From Lasiodiplodia sp. COLG20 (Eukaryota; Ascomycota; Dothideomycetes; Botryosphaeriales; Botryosphaeriaceae): 64,000 nt of DNA. The notes beneath the pieces are model-generated. The model did no database searches and was not told the DNA's origin. It was given only the letters and a program-made list of their open reading frames with translations. The number at the start of each line of letters is the position of its first letter. Position 1 is the first letter of the stretch. The position numbers and the translations under genes were made by a program. Positions 44,495 through 55,706 of this stretch are shown here, one piece after another. The DNA lies in NCBI GenBank assembly GCA_009801085.1, contig VNWV01000049.1, forward strand, positions 1 through 64,000. Reading direction: 5' to 3'.

Positions 44495-44794
44495 TAATCT
44501 CCATATACGACGTCTTTATGTAGGCTTAGATATAAGGTGTAGACCATGTCTTTTACGTGGTCATGAAGGCGTGCAGATATTGACTTTGACTTGGGTGATT
44601 GCGCAATGGTATATAGAAGCTCTCAAGGTCTTTCTTCGCTATCTGAGAACATTTAAACCGACACCTCCTTTGCTTTCGCGGCGACACTCACCAGACCTTG
44701 TGATACCAGTAAAGAGCTTAATCGGTATCCGCGTATGTTTGAAGCATCCCAATTAATTATCCGCTAACTGGGTAGTCTTACACCCTGTCAAATG

Positions 44795-45234
44795 TCAAGT
44801 ATTGCAAGTTTTGATTAGATAATCTATCCTTGCTTTTCCCTTCGAAACGCGGTCAACTATATTTAGCAGAACGGCGGGCAAGTCCAGCGCTTGTTGTCTG
44901 CAGTTGCCACTGCCATCAGAAGCCAAACAAAAAAACCCCCTTTTTGTCCCGAGAACGTCGACCTTTGAGAGGCTGGAATTTATTGTGGTTCCATTCACTG
45001 AACCTGTAGTCATAGTGGCGCTCATTACATTCTTCATGGATTGAATCACGCTGTTAGAACTTTTCGGACAGTAACAAATCGAGTCTCTTCTTCTGCACTC
45101 AGGCCAGAAAATTTGAACTGTGAATCAATTGTCGCTACAAAAGGAATGACAACGTTTAAAAGGGATAACTGTTGTACTATAATGGACTGGACGCGTTTTG
45201 TCTGATACGTGCTGTTATCCAGGATATCAAGCAA
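44795..45234 (-). CDS. Possible small two-exon hypothetical gene
   Basis: Two consecutive minus-strand frames look protein-like: 45234-45046 (QTKRVQSIIVQQLSLLNVV, SAEEETRFVTVRKVL) and 45049-44795 (SSLSKVDVLGTKRGFF, DLPAVLLNIVDRVSKGKA). A change of frame lies between them, so an intron or frameshift is required and I cannot place it. No domain recognised. Confidence 0.3.
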
Positions 45235-45711
45235 TGCTGTGTGCTGCCACTATCAAGTGATGGGAAAATTGGTGTGCCATTTTCGGCAGGGCCAAGCCAC
45301 TTTAGCTGTGAAATAGAAATGGAAGTACCGAGTAAGATGTGAATATGAGTCACTGCCGCTTATTCTATTGATACTGAGCTATTGACTACAAACAAATTGG
45401 TACTGCCCCTGTCATCCTGTACTTGTGGCGCCTTGATATGGGTGATGCTCAAGGGTATGAAGTTTGTGACTGAAAAAGTAAATAATAACGATAAGCAACA
45501 ATTGCAAACGGTTTCGAGGGTTGACAGGAAGTTATGTGACGAATCGGCGGTGACTTCTCTCTCGCGGCTTTGACGCTAAGCATATGGCATGGGTGGATTA
45601 GCAAAGAAAAGCAGTATCCCAGTAACGCATTGTATTTTGGTACTTCTATATACATGCGACGACTCATTGGTTGCGCTCTACACCGCTCCTAGCCAGCTAC
45701 AGTGCGACTGT
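45235..45711. other. Intergenic region
   Basis: About 480 bp with short shadow frames only. Confidence 0.4.
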
Positions 45712-46173
45712 TTATCCAAACCCGTTATACCTAGGAAGCCCTCCTTCATCTACAAACCGCATGAGCTCCTCTTCAACACGAAGTAAGTGTTCGATTACGC
45801 GTTTTCTAGCCATTCGAAAATTCTTCTCTTCCCAAACTACAACATCTGACGGATTACCACCATTTGCCGCGGCGATATCAACCTGGCTCTTGAGAGTCTG
45901 AAAAATATGCTCCACCTTTTTGCAAAGACTGGAATATGCCTCAAGCGCTTCCCGGAAGTATATGATTTCCACATGATGAGTACCAATCTGGCGAACAAGA
46001 TCATATATTTGATCTTCGGTTGGCTTGTTGTCGTGCTTGGCTACTTGAAGATATGTGGGCGTAAGACCAAAGGCGAAAGTAGTCACCCCACGTGAAGCCA
46101 AATTGAAGTCGACATTTTGAGGGGCTGGGGGCTTCGCAACGGGGCGCTGTTTGTCTTTCTTTCGAAATATCAT
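45712..46173 (-). CDS. Hypothetical helical protein
   Basis: 153 residues, ATG at 46173, one exon. Basic N-terminus (MIFRKKDKQRPVAKPPAP) then long amphipathic helices (EDQIYDLVRQIGTHHVEIIY, SSLCKKVEHIFQTLKSQVD, RMARKRVIEHLLRVEEELMR). No signal peptide or membrane segment. Composition and uninterrupted frame support a real gene; family not recognised. Confidence 0.6.
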   Translation of the reverse strand: MIFRKKDKQRPVAKPPAPQNVDFNLASRGVTTFAFGLTPTYLQVAKHDNKPTEDQIYDLVRQIGTHHVEIIYFREALEAYSSLCKKVEHIFQTLKSQVDIAAANGGNPSDVVVWEEKNFRMARKRVIEHLLRVEEELMRFVDEGGLPRYNGFG

Positions 46174-46603
46174 GTTGAGATTTGTTTCCGAATCGTGAGG
46201 GGCTTACGGTAGGTATCAAACTTTGCACTGAAAAAAAGTCTAGGGGGCGACTAGTCCAAGAAGTTAAATTGGCACGGGCCTCAAAAAACTCAAGGCCATC
46301 CACAAATTTCTGACTCTAACTTAAACAGCCCAGTCATGCGCTGGGCAACGAATATTTCGTGGGAATAGCGTTTTTAAAGGGGGAGTGATGGTCAAATGAC
46401 ACTCATACCAAATTTTGACTTAACCGCGAATACGTTTTACTTGAACAGCGCAGAGTAACAAGCATCGTCGATTAAGGACATTAGTAATAGTGTCTATGTA
46501 AGGGATGAAATGAATGTGAGGCATGGACTCTGTGATGAAACATCTCTGGAAGCTCCCCAAGACGTTGGCTTCTCACTACGCTACATGCTACTAAGTAAGC
46601 TAG

Positions 46604-47512
46604 TTACTTGGGTAGTGCATCAATAGCAGTAGGGGTACGAGGCTCCTCCTTGACTTTTCCAGCTCTCCTGCTTCTTCGCTCAGAGACAGGTTTTCCCTGG
46701 GACTCAATGCGACTGTTCAGGCGTTCTAGCTGCCCAGACATCTCACGTATTTCGCTAGAGCCCGCGCTCACCAGTTTCTCAAGGTCTCCGTTCCGTCGAC
46801 GCAGCTGCGCATTCTCCTCCAAGAGGTGGCAAAGCCTCCCGTCCGTGTCGTTCTCCTGTAGCAAAAGAAGTGTGCTTCTTAGTGAGGTAAGCTCGAGCAA
46901 CAGATCCGCCAGCTTCGGGAACGAAGGGTCGCCGGTGTCCGCTGTATAATTCGCCTCCTCTCCGTTAGCGATGGAAAGCTGCTGGATCAGGCTGTCCGCG
47001 AACTTTCCACACTCCTGAAGAGCGGAATGGGCGTTGGCAGAGTGATTTTCAACGGCCAACATCCTCTCACCCTGCCAGCTCAGTTCCGCCCTAGCAGCCC
47101 CATGGCCTAGCCGTTCTTCCTGAAGCAGTGAATCCGTTTTGCAGTGCTCGTCACGTTCATGCTCAAGCTGCTGATGTGTGGATGCATGTTCAGTGCGCTC
47201 CTGCTCCAACTGCTGCTGCAGGGATGCAAGGCTCTGGTAGCATATGCCCAGCTGATGTTTTTGCTGCGAGTGCGAGGCTATGATCTGGTAGGCATAGTTT
47301 TGACAATAACTAAGAGCTCGTAGAAGATGCTCCGGCTGCGATGTATTGTTGTTGTCTCTTAGGAAGCGACAGCCTTGTTCGACATGGTCGAGCCCATATG
47401 CGGTTGCCGTATTCATGGTTTGTGGTAAATTTGTCTTGGGATGGTAAGAGATTAGCGAGACAAAGAAAAAGATTTTACAACATACAGTTGGCTCATTTGG
47501 ATCGGAAGCCAT
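46604..47512 (-). CDS. Coiled-coil hypothetical protein
   Basis: Exon 1 47512-47486 and exon 2 47434-46604 with a 51-bp intron (GTATGT donor, GCTAAT branch, AAG acceptor) give 285 residues. The unspliced frame is also open. Long coiled-coil stretches (SLASLQQQLEQERTEHAS, LEHERDEHCKTDSLLQEER, LCHLLEENAQLRRRNGDLEK) end in a basic, probably nuclear tail (SERRSRRAGKVKEEPRTP). No enzymatic motif. Like the small protein at 19007-19294 it begins M-x-S-D-P and is built on coiled coil, so a distant relation is possible. Confidence 0.6.
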   Translation of the reverse strand: MASDPNEPTVCCKIFFFVSLISYHPKTNLPQTMNTATAYGLDHVEQGCRFLRDNNNTSQPEHLLRALSYCQNYAYQIIASHSQQKHQLGICYQSLASLQQQLEQERTEHASTHQQLEHERDEHCKTDSLLQEERLGHGAARAELSWQGERMLAVENHSANAHSALQECGKFADSLIQQLSIANGEEANYTADTGDPSFPKLADLLLELTSLRSTLLLLQENDTDGRLCHLLEENAQLRRRNGDLEKLVSAGSSEIREMSGQLERLNSRIESQGKPVSERRSRRAGKVKEEPRTPTAIDALPK

Positions 47513-47581
47513 GGTGCAATAGTCAATGCGATAGGTAGAGGTTTTGGCAGCGATGAAGGTTCGGTGACTGGGAGTGGCTGG

Positions 47582-48249
47582 CTAAATACCCAACGGCTCA
47601 GCAGCACAAATGGTCAAGTCGGCGTCTCGGGGCCGGAACAAAAAAAGGGTTATCTGGCCAAATAGGCTAGCTGGATCGTCCGATATTGACGAAATAATGG
47701 TCTGCGATTCATTCACACAGTAGTTAGAAAGAGGGAAAGAGTATTCTCCCATCTCAAGTACTGGAATCATGGCGATGAAGGCGTATATGAAGTATGAACA
47801 GCAGAGCACCTCTCCATGCTGACTTGCTCACAAACCGACTCCCAATCCTTTAGCAAAGAGATAGACATATTTCCTAGAGGTTGAGCATGCATTTCTGTCG
47901 GAACGATGAGCATAACATCGCGGGGAGATAGATTGGCCTTGTGTCGAGTGCATTTATTCGAACTGTCATTGTTCGTTTCTTCAGACACCAGTCTTATTCC
48001 CTTGAGCCTCACTACATTGAAGCACCATAACCACATGATCCCAACTGCTTTATTTTCAGTGGCTTCAGCATTATAGTTACCTTGCCTCCGTCCATTCTCC
48101 GAGCATAACGAAATGTCTTCAAATCCTAAATTGTACAATCTGCAAAACTGCTCTCTAGTCATAATACCGCGGCCGCGTGGGGAGAAGAAGGCATCCGGCT
48201 GTCTCGCGTTCCGTGTCCTCGCTAACACGTCACTACCGAGGAGGACCAT
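47582..48249 (-). CDS. Hypothetical protein, paralogue of the broken copy at 16288-16700
   Basis: The 48249-47767 frame reads MVLLGSDVLARTRNARQPDA and continues through FCRLYNLGFEDISLCSENGR to GNYNAEATENKAVG. GGACGGAGGCAAG/GTAACTA is a potential donor after the segment shared with 16 kb, where the two copies stop matching. Further down ANLSPRDVMLIVPTEMH looks protein-like, then a frame change leads to 47809-47582 (VLEMGEYSFPLSNY). The exon structure is not resolved and no domain is known. The promoter-proximal 240 bp (48249-48480) is part of the same repeat. Confidence 0.4.
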
Positions 48250-48480
48250 GAACCACTTGGCTCGCCCCTTGACAGATCATCTACAGTCCTACATAGCGCA
48301 TATTGTCCACGCCGCCCCCCCATATGAGTCGCCTGCAAGAAATCCAGCAAGATCGCAGTGGTGTTGTCAGCGCAGAATGCGCCGATACCACGGCCGTCGT
48401 TTCGCTGCGGGGTTTCGCTGCGGGCCGTTGCCGAGCACGGACACTACTGGTTGTGGGCGCTCCCCACTTGCGCATTCTAG
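48080..48480 (-). repeat. Inverted copy of the 16288-16700 segment
   Basis: Matches the 16-kb copy in opposite orientation over about 400 bp with high identity, including GTAGTGTCCGTGCTCGGCAA and CATATGGGGGGGCGGCGTGG. Differences include C/T and A/G changes and short indels. The similarity continues into coding sequence of the 47582-48249 gene and stops at its first putative splice donor. Confidence 0.8.
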
Positions 48481-49350
48481 CAGCTTCCGCATACAGACGT
48501 TCGGCGGTAACCGTGACGCAGAACCGGAGTGCCTACTGCTCCCTGCTCTGTGCTCCAGGAACGCGCCGCACTCGGTCAAAAGCGCCACGGCCGTTTCGGG
48601 TTAGGCCGGGACTCAACCGTGTCCTCGTAATTTAGGCTATGGTGCTCAGGGTCTTCGCAGGTACCCCGCCGACGGTGCTAATGGTCGCCTCTATCTCCTT
48701 CCTACGGCATGCCCTTGGTGCGACGTCTTCAGGGCTTTGCGACTGTCATCAGTCGTGTAAGTGAAGGGGCGGGCTGGGGCCGAACGGATGACGAGCGGAG
48801 GTCCGGTGATAGATTTGCTCCCACTCATGCACGTCATGATGAGGCTGGGGAGAGATGGTCATTTTGAAGGAGCCTCTATAGTAGATGGAGCGAGAATCTG
48901 ATGTGATAATATTTCTTTGTTCTCAATTTCATACCTCTGCCTCTCTGTACAGTTGTGAAACACCTGAATAATAAAAGGGAAGAAACATTCCAGAGCTTAT
49001 ATACATCGCTGCTGAGCTATGTGCATGTTCGTCTTTAGCGAGTAGAACGCGTACTCGGAGGTTAATCGAAAGGTTTAAATTCACGAATACTCGTGAAACA
49101 GTAGGAATACAACGGTGTGAGTTCGTTTGCGGGTACTTGAAACCATGCACATTGACAGAATACATATTTGAGGTGCTTGAGGATCAATCAATAATCCGAA
49201 CAAAGCTGCTACTCTTCCTCACAGTTACCTATGTAAATGGAATAGAGACGACAGCGATAAAGGAATGTAAGACAAAGAAGTGGACGTCGCTGCCCCATGC
49301 CCGCCGCCACCCGCACCACCATCGCTAGCACCCCCGGCGATTGAACGCAT
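48481..49350. other. 870 bp without a confident gene
   Basis: GC-rich part 48481-48780 with stop-broken frames, then AT-richer DNA. Probably flanking sequence of the repeat and the 3' region of the patatin gene. Confidence 0.4.
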
Positions 49351-52300
49351 TCATCGTTGGCTACGCAACTTTTTTGGAGCCCTCATGTTAACCTCTTCAG
49401 ATGCTTTTCTTTTCCGGGGAAGGCATTGAACTTCTGGTGGTGCACCCTTGCCAATACTCTTTTCGACTGGACTGAGCGGCGTGTTCAAGCTCCGCTTCGG
49501 CCCGAGACGTGAGCTTCTCTTCGTTGTTTCGACTGGAATCTGATTAAATTTCATGCAAACGCTTCTCGATGACTTGGAGCTTTGACTCGTGACCTTGACC
49601 ACAAACTTACCCCTTCTCCTCGACACGCACCCACAGGGCCTGCCATCACCTACGCTGTTGTTGACATGATCCGCGGACCCAAAAGGCGAATCCAATCCCT
49701 GCCTTTCGACGAACCAGCGCATCTTTCTCGACGGCTGGAATGCGCTAATACTCCACCTCCGCGTTTCATCAGACTGCACCGCAATCCCGACATCCTCATC
49801 GAGATCGCGAACTGCGAACCGCACTCTTCGTCTATACAGCCCGCAATCTTCGCAAATATCTAGCTCCTCGACCGGGGCGAGTAAACAATCTTTATCTTTG
49901 ACAAATGCAGCAGCGGTATATTCCTCCAGAAGTCGGCGAACGACAGCGCGGGGATTGGGGCTGCGACATCGGATCGTCGCGCGAACCTCCCAGCTCCCGC
50001 CAACATATGTGGGAAGGGCGTCGAGCTCGAGGAAGAATTGCGTACACAGCATGGCATGTACGATAGTCTGGATCTCGCAATCTGTTTGAGCTTGAGCGCG
50101 CGCCTTGTCGCGCAGCTCCGGTACGCGCTGCGCATCGTCGAGTGCCGGCAAGTCAGTGAGCGGCAGCGTAAGGCGGAACTTGTTGGACCGTTCCGCTTCC
50201 CCCTGCAGATGCCGCTTGAATGTCATTTCACTTTCTGAGGAGAACTCGATAGACTTGCAGATGCCATGCAGGAACGTGCGTGAGAGGCATGTTGGCAGCC
50301 AGGTCGATGGGCTCGGGGCGGTGGCATAGCCCGTGCCGGTAGAGACAACGAAGTCAGGTTCTTGCGCGGCAGGCCAGATAAGTCGTGCTTCCCATTTGGC
50401 AGCGTCGATGGGATTGTTGAACTCTCCGATGCCTCCGTCTTGGAGATGGCAGCTGAGGGCGGGGATGTATTTCGGCGGAAAGATGCTATGTGGCGGGGTT
50501 GGTAAGGTTTGTCAAACTTTCAAACAATTAACTTACGACGGAGCTGCCGAGGTAGCTTGAGCACTGTTCAGCGTCAGTTTTGGTATCTCCTCTTCTCTCA
50601 TCAGGAAAGCACGAACGCGTCACATATCAACACTTCATCTTCGGGGTTCTCTGGTCGGACGTGTTTGTAACCTATGCGCATATCAGCAAGCGCTGTTGAT
50701 ACAGGGTATACAGCATGGATGGAGCAGACCGGGATCCTCTGGGCGTGGCCCGCCGTTGTAGTTAGTCAAAAGACAGAGGCGCCCATCGCTGGTGGATAGG
50801 CCTGTTACTGCAACTTTTATTCCCGACAAGCCTCCTTGCTCTGCGTCGAATAGCCTTTGCCTCCGGCCGTACACACGCTTGAGGCAGTCCTCTAAGACAG
50901 TCACATCGTATCGTCCGTTTGCCATGATGGCTTTGACGAACTCGCATAGCCAACTGCACATGGGAGCTTTGGAGAAACGCTGGGGCTGGAAAACACGTGT
51001 CGCCAGGGTATCGAATGAAGACAGACAAAAGTTGACATCGCGCCGTTTCAAGAACATGAGAAGTACGATCAAACCCCCTGTGCGTCCCTGTTAGCAAAGC
51101 TCTTAGTCAATGGAATGTTTGCCTGCTGTACCGGAGCTTGTCCCGACAGCAAAGTCGAAATCGTCCTGGATGGGATACGGGAGCCGCCTGGCTAGGCTTA
51201 ACGCCCTAAAAAGTTCCAGTGACACAACGCCTCTCGCACCGCCGCCATCGAAAGTCGCAGTGCGGTAGCTCGCCGTCTTTGGGACCAGTCGGACGGTCAG
51301 CCGGGTGGAAGTCTGGCACAGAACGCAATGCGTCACGTCGTATGAGGCTTCTTTGCTAGGAGATGAGGCATAGAAGATACGTATGCAAGTTTCGCACAAG
51401 GCGTGCTTGCAGCGTAACACTCTTTCGGGCGCACACCGAAGGCAGCAGAGACATGTCGTGTTGCTTCTAAGGGGAGTCAGGTACTCGGTCATGGATGCCA
51501 TGGTTTGGCGGTGCAGCGCGGCGGCGGTGGCTTGTGGCTTTGCCACGGCCTTGGCCAGTGCAACAAAGTGACGTTCCACCTGGGCCGTTAGTGCAGCGGT
51601 GCGGCATCCCCTTACCGCCTGAGCAGCCGCGTGGCGGAACAGCTTGCGGTAAACGACTCGGAACACGGCGTAGGGGTCAAAAACTGTATACACACGCACA
51701 TAGTCAGGAGCCGCCGGCACGTACGAAGGTTTGGAACTTGAGATTGAGGGGAGATGGTCCTACAATGCATCCCCGGAGGGTAATGATCCAGCACCATCGC
51801 AGACGCTACATACTCCAAGGGGATTCTGCCGCCAGTACAGAGTTTCAGAAAAGCTTCCAGGTGGTGCAAGAAACCGGCGTGGTCGAGTCTGTTTGACATT
51901 CTAGCCAGGAAAATCGCGTTGAGCTCCTGCTCTGGATTCGCCACCACACGCTCAAGCGCGCGCTCGAAGAGCGCCGCCACATGGACCGCCGAGAAAAATA
52001 CCCCCCCTTGCTTCCGATCACTACGCGATATGCTGAGCATCCCGAGTAGCGATGCGCGTAGCCCACTGTATAGCGCTGCTGGCGACAGCTGCTGTGCGTG
52101 GCGGAGCTCGACAACCTCGACCCCGGCGAAGACGGTGGACACATCGGCCAAGAGGTGCATACTTGCGACAGCTTGTGGGTTCCTGGTTACAATGAGGAGC
52201 CGCGGCTTGCCCATATGGCCCGCGGAGCCGATGGCGGCCCATTCAGTCACGCTTGCAGCTATGTCAGCAAGTCTGGGGAAGTCGTCAGCGAAAATGCAAA

Positions 52301-52739
52301 GCACGTTTACGAAAGAAAGCAGCAAGCGAGCGAAGATGCGCGTCGCGGTTTGTTGTTGCGTGAGGCCTTTGCTCCACGACATGTTGAGCTGCGTCATTTC
52401 ATGGCAGCCGTGGCTTTCGCCAGCGGGCCGATCGATGTCTATCTCGCCAAACAGGATCGGATGCTCCGAATCGTGGGACTTGTTGTCGGCTCTTAGATTG
52501 ACTAGGCCTTGGCTACGATGCCTGGTAATGTTGTTTTCTGGGTATAGCTCTCTTAAGGCAGCGGTTTTGGTGGCTCTACCCATGAATAGGACCAGAGATG
52601 GGAATTGACCCTTTGCATCTGGCATGCCACTGACTATCCTCTTCAAACGGTTGCTAGAGAGTAGGGACCAGTTGTGGTCCGTCTCGTGCAGTTGCAGCCA
52701 TTCAAGGTGATTACAAGCGACCATTTCTGCCGCAGTCAA
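49351..52739 (-). CDS. Patatin-like phospholipase with central RING-like cysteine cluster
   Basis: Multi-exon minus-strand gene from ATG 52739. Clear exons: 52739-51764, 51683-51132, 51077-50730, then 50671 onward with two more introns before the last exon ends at 49351. Residues 1-325 form a domain I do not recognise; SLVLFMGR, PILFGEID and PRLLIVTRN recall a degenerate GTPase fold. Next is a zinc-binding RING-like cluster (CLCC, CKHALCETC, HCVLC). The patatin domain then has the oxyanion motif DGGGARG, the nucleophile GTSSG (split by the 51131-51078 intron) and the Asp motif QDGGIGEFNNP, so the Ser-Asp dyad is complete. The C-terminal region ends in a basic KKLRSQR. Expected activity is acyl-lipid hydrolysis. 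Patatin-like genes are recurrent Starship cargo. A dead paralogue lies at 17973-18910. The intron near 50600 is the least certain. Confidence 0.85.
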
Positions 52740-54444
52740 GGTGGAATGAATGATGAATCAAAGAAAAGATGAACGCTACCATGCTAGTATATATCCACAT
52801 GGCTATGGAAGTCAGTAAGTGGAGGCCTGATAACTGTGAGGTATCCAAGCAGAAAATTTAGGGTCACGTCAAGGATGAATTCAGACCTACTGGAGGGTAG
52901 CATCATCTAAGAAGCGAAGTCGGTACAGCCAGTTTTCGTGCGGCATCCCTTTGGCTTTGATGCTACAAAATCCATTACCGGAACCTAACGTAAAAACAGC
53001 AATTAACGTAGCAAGAAGATATTATAGGTGAGTCAGAAGAAGAGGAGGAAAACTCGAGCCACATAGTTGTTCGCATTATCGCGGTAACACGCTGCTCGTG
53101 TGATTGGGCTTCTGGAAAAGTCTAGATGAATCTCTCAATTAATCCACCCCCGCTTTTACGATAGTCTTACTAATTCGTTTATTTGATAGCTAAGAAAGCT
53201 TTGGTTGTAGTATTGGTAAACTACCGCCCACCTCTGTCTGCATTGGTCACCTGGCTACCCTCACCGGATGCGTAAACTAACGTGGTTGTCCATATTATCG
53301 CCAAGACGGATCATGCTAGTCTGACTGTAGTATTGTTCCCTAATAGTTACCTGCGTTTGTGAGGATGGAGAGGCGAGAGAAGCATCCGTAGGGAAAGCAG
53401 AATTGACAGTATTTAGATAAGCTTCCAAAGCGAAGAATAAGCGAGACAAAGCTTGGAGGCAAAGCAGAGGTGTTGTTTGACAATAATGTACAGCATCAAA
53501 TGTAGAATCAATGAATGCTACTTTTCATACAACGCAAATCGTTTTGTATAGCGGCAAGTTGCTCCACTAACTGGACACCTTGCTATAAATTCTGCCTACA
53601 GCTCCAAGTCATAATTATCAGAAATACTGAAAAAGGTCACTAGAATGCTTAGGTACCGAGGCATATCCTTAGGTATCCTTGTAGATAGGGTATGTCGTGG
53701 GCTCTAAAAGAAACTTTGCTTCGTATCTGGAACGTCGGTCCCTCACAAGAACAAGTGTTTGGTTTCCCATATGAAAGTAGGCTCTTCAATATCCTCATCA
53801 TACTACTTCAAGCAGAGATGCCTTGAAATGGCTACTACCATCTCTTTCTGCACCTCGATCATTCTGCACCTACCACCATTGCTATAATAATGTCTCGACC
53901 TTGACCTCTCGTCCTAGAAGACACAGAGTTACTAAGATCGTGAGAAAAGCTGAGTAAACTCATTCGATTATAGCTGCCTATACTCTATTAGAGGGGATAA
54001 CGACTATTTATGATTGTTCCTCGACCTGAAAATTCTGCAGAAATGGTGCCATCACTCGGATCCTCGTCCTATGCTTTTTCAGAGCCGAGTGGATATCATT
54101 ATCACGTAAATTGTTTTGAATCAATCAAGTGCTCGCTGCGCATGGGAACATTTGACTGTTGAATTGTGCCTCTGTGGAGAGGGTGAGACAAGGTAGTTGC
54201 AAGAGTACACAGGAACAAAGTGCGCAGCGACACTGTGTTCACTACGGCTATCAGCATGCCGCTGAGAATGAGTTCAGAGGATAGAAGTCGTAGTTAGACA
54301 GAGAAGGTATAACGTTACCCGGTCGAGATGGAAGAGGCAACTCGATAACTGTCATAGATGTGATAGAGACGACTGGCTGGTAGTTGCTGCGACTATATTG
54401 GAATGTAGTGTCTGGATGCAACGGGAGCATAGAAGACTTGCTAC
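52740..54444. other. 1.7 kb upstream of the patatin gene, no gene seen
   Basis: No credible coding region. The first few hundred bases should contain the patatin promoter. Words such as GAATTCAGACCTACTGGAGG give no recognised signal. Confidence 0.45.
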
Positions 54445-54985
54445 CTATGGATATGTCTGATAAGAATCTTGCTGCTCGGGAAAGTCTGATCGAGCGCGAG
54501 GCGTACGTCGTGAGACTCGCCGGTAAACTGCTTGAAGACTGCTGATTTCACATGCGGTGGCTTTTGCATTCATTTTGGTCTGTAGCAAGTGCTTCTTCTC
54601 ACTGAAAGTATCGAGGAGCAGACCAGGAAGTGGAAATGGCAGCTCCGATTGAGCGGCTTTTAGTGTGCTCACTGATATAGCGTAGCGCGCTCGACTGCAT
54701 AGTGCAGAGTACGGGTCGTCGAGGGCCATCACTGGTGACATCAAAGTAAAAATGATGTATAGACCTGTGTCGCCGTAGAAACCTCCGCTTAAAGAATTCT
54801 ACGTCGGGGCCATCCACCAACTGAGGAGATCCCAACCAACTGTGCGGCGTAATAGCCGTGTGGGCCATGCTTACCAAACGGCATCGTTCGATAAGGCTCC
54901 ACCTCGCAAAAGTGGCAAGAAAGTTACGTTGCTTACTGTGCATTCTGCTCAAAAAGTCTGTATAATCATCATTACTTGCTGTCAC
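54445..54985 (-). CDS. Possible eroded gene fragment
   Basis: Two overlapping minus-strand frames have protein-like stretches: 54985-54599 (SWLGSPQLVDGPDVEFFKRR) and 54744-54445 (ALDDPYSALCSRARYAISVS, PFPLPGLLLDTFSEKKHLLQ). They would need to be joined by an intron or frameshift that I cannot place. No family recognised. Confidence 0.3.
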
Positions 54986-55697
54986 TATGGGAAAAACTAC
55001 TCACTAACGTCAGTAGCATATGAATCAAGGAATTTCCGGAGTTGGAAGGCTCTCACCCGCAGAAGATACGGAGGTCTCGCCCTAGAAGAACTCAAGAACT
55101 GCTTTGTTGCTCTTAAAAGCTTCTGCATTACCTTCATAGTCGAGCATAGGATAACCGATTCTAATGCCGTAGGAAAACGTGATTCATCCACGATTACGAA
55201 CGCTACGAGGACTGGGCTCCTGACTCACTGCATATAAGCGAGTGATTTGACACCCACAAAATATATTCTACTGTGTAAGAATCTACAGAAAAACAACCTA
55301 GAGACTCGAGATCGATTCCAGTAACGCAAGCTTCTGCCTCGTGGCTGACGGTTGACGACTGGCGGATAAATGGTTAGTGACGTTAAAGTATTTTCAAAGC
55401 AACACAGAAGATGTTTCTCGCTATTTAGCTTGTTCGAAAGTAATGGCACCTGTGGAAAGAGTAGACAAGCTGGAGTGTAAAGGAAACTTCAAACCTTGGT
55501 GTGTGCTGTCCCAAATTGGATTACCATTGTTGGCGAAAAAGAGGACTTTCCCGCTACGACCATCAGGTAAGACTCAGCAAGCTTATTTTCTAACGCGAAG
55601 AGCTGAATAAGACGGAGACTGTATCGAAGCGTTTATCATGAGGACACTAACGGTAAACTCTTAGCAATCTTCAAAAATGGCCAGCGCTGCCGCGGTA
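54986..55697. other. Non-coding interval
   Basis: About 700 bp with short frames only and no recognised feature, up to the target duplication of the next TIR element. Confidence 0.4.
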
Positions 55698-55706
55698 TTG
55701 TGGAGT

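Noticed and set aside
51495..52608. Plus-strand open frames opposite the patatin gene
   Set aside because: Antisense shadows of a GC-rich coding sequence that has clear motifs on the minus strand.
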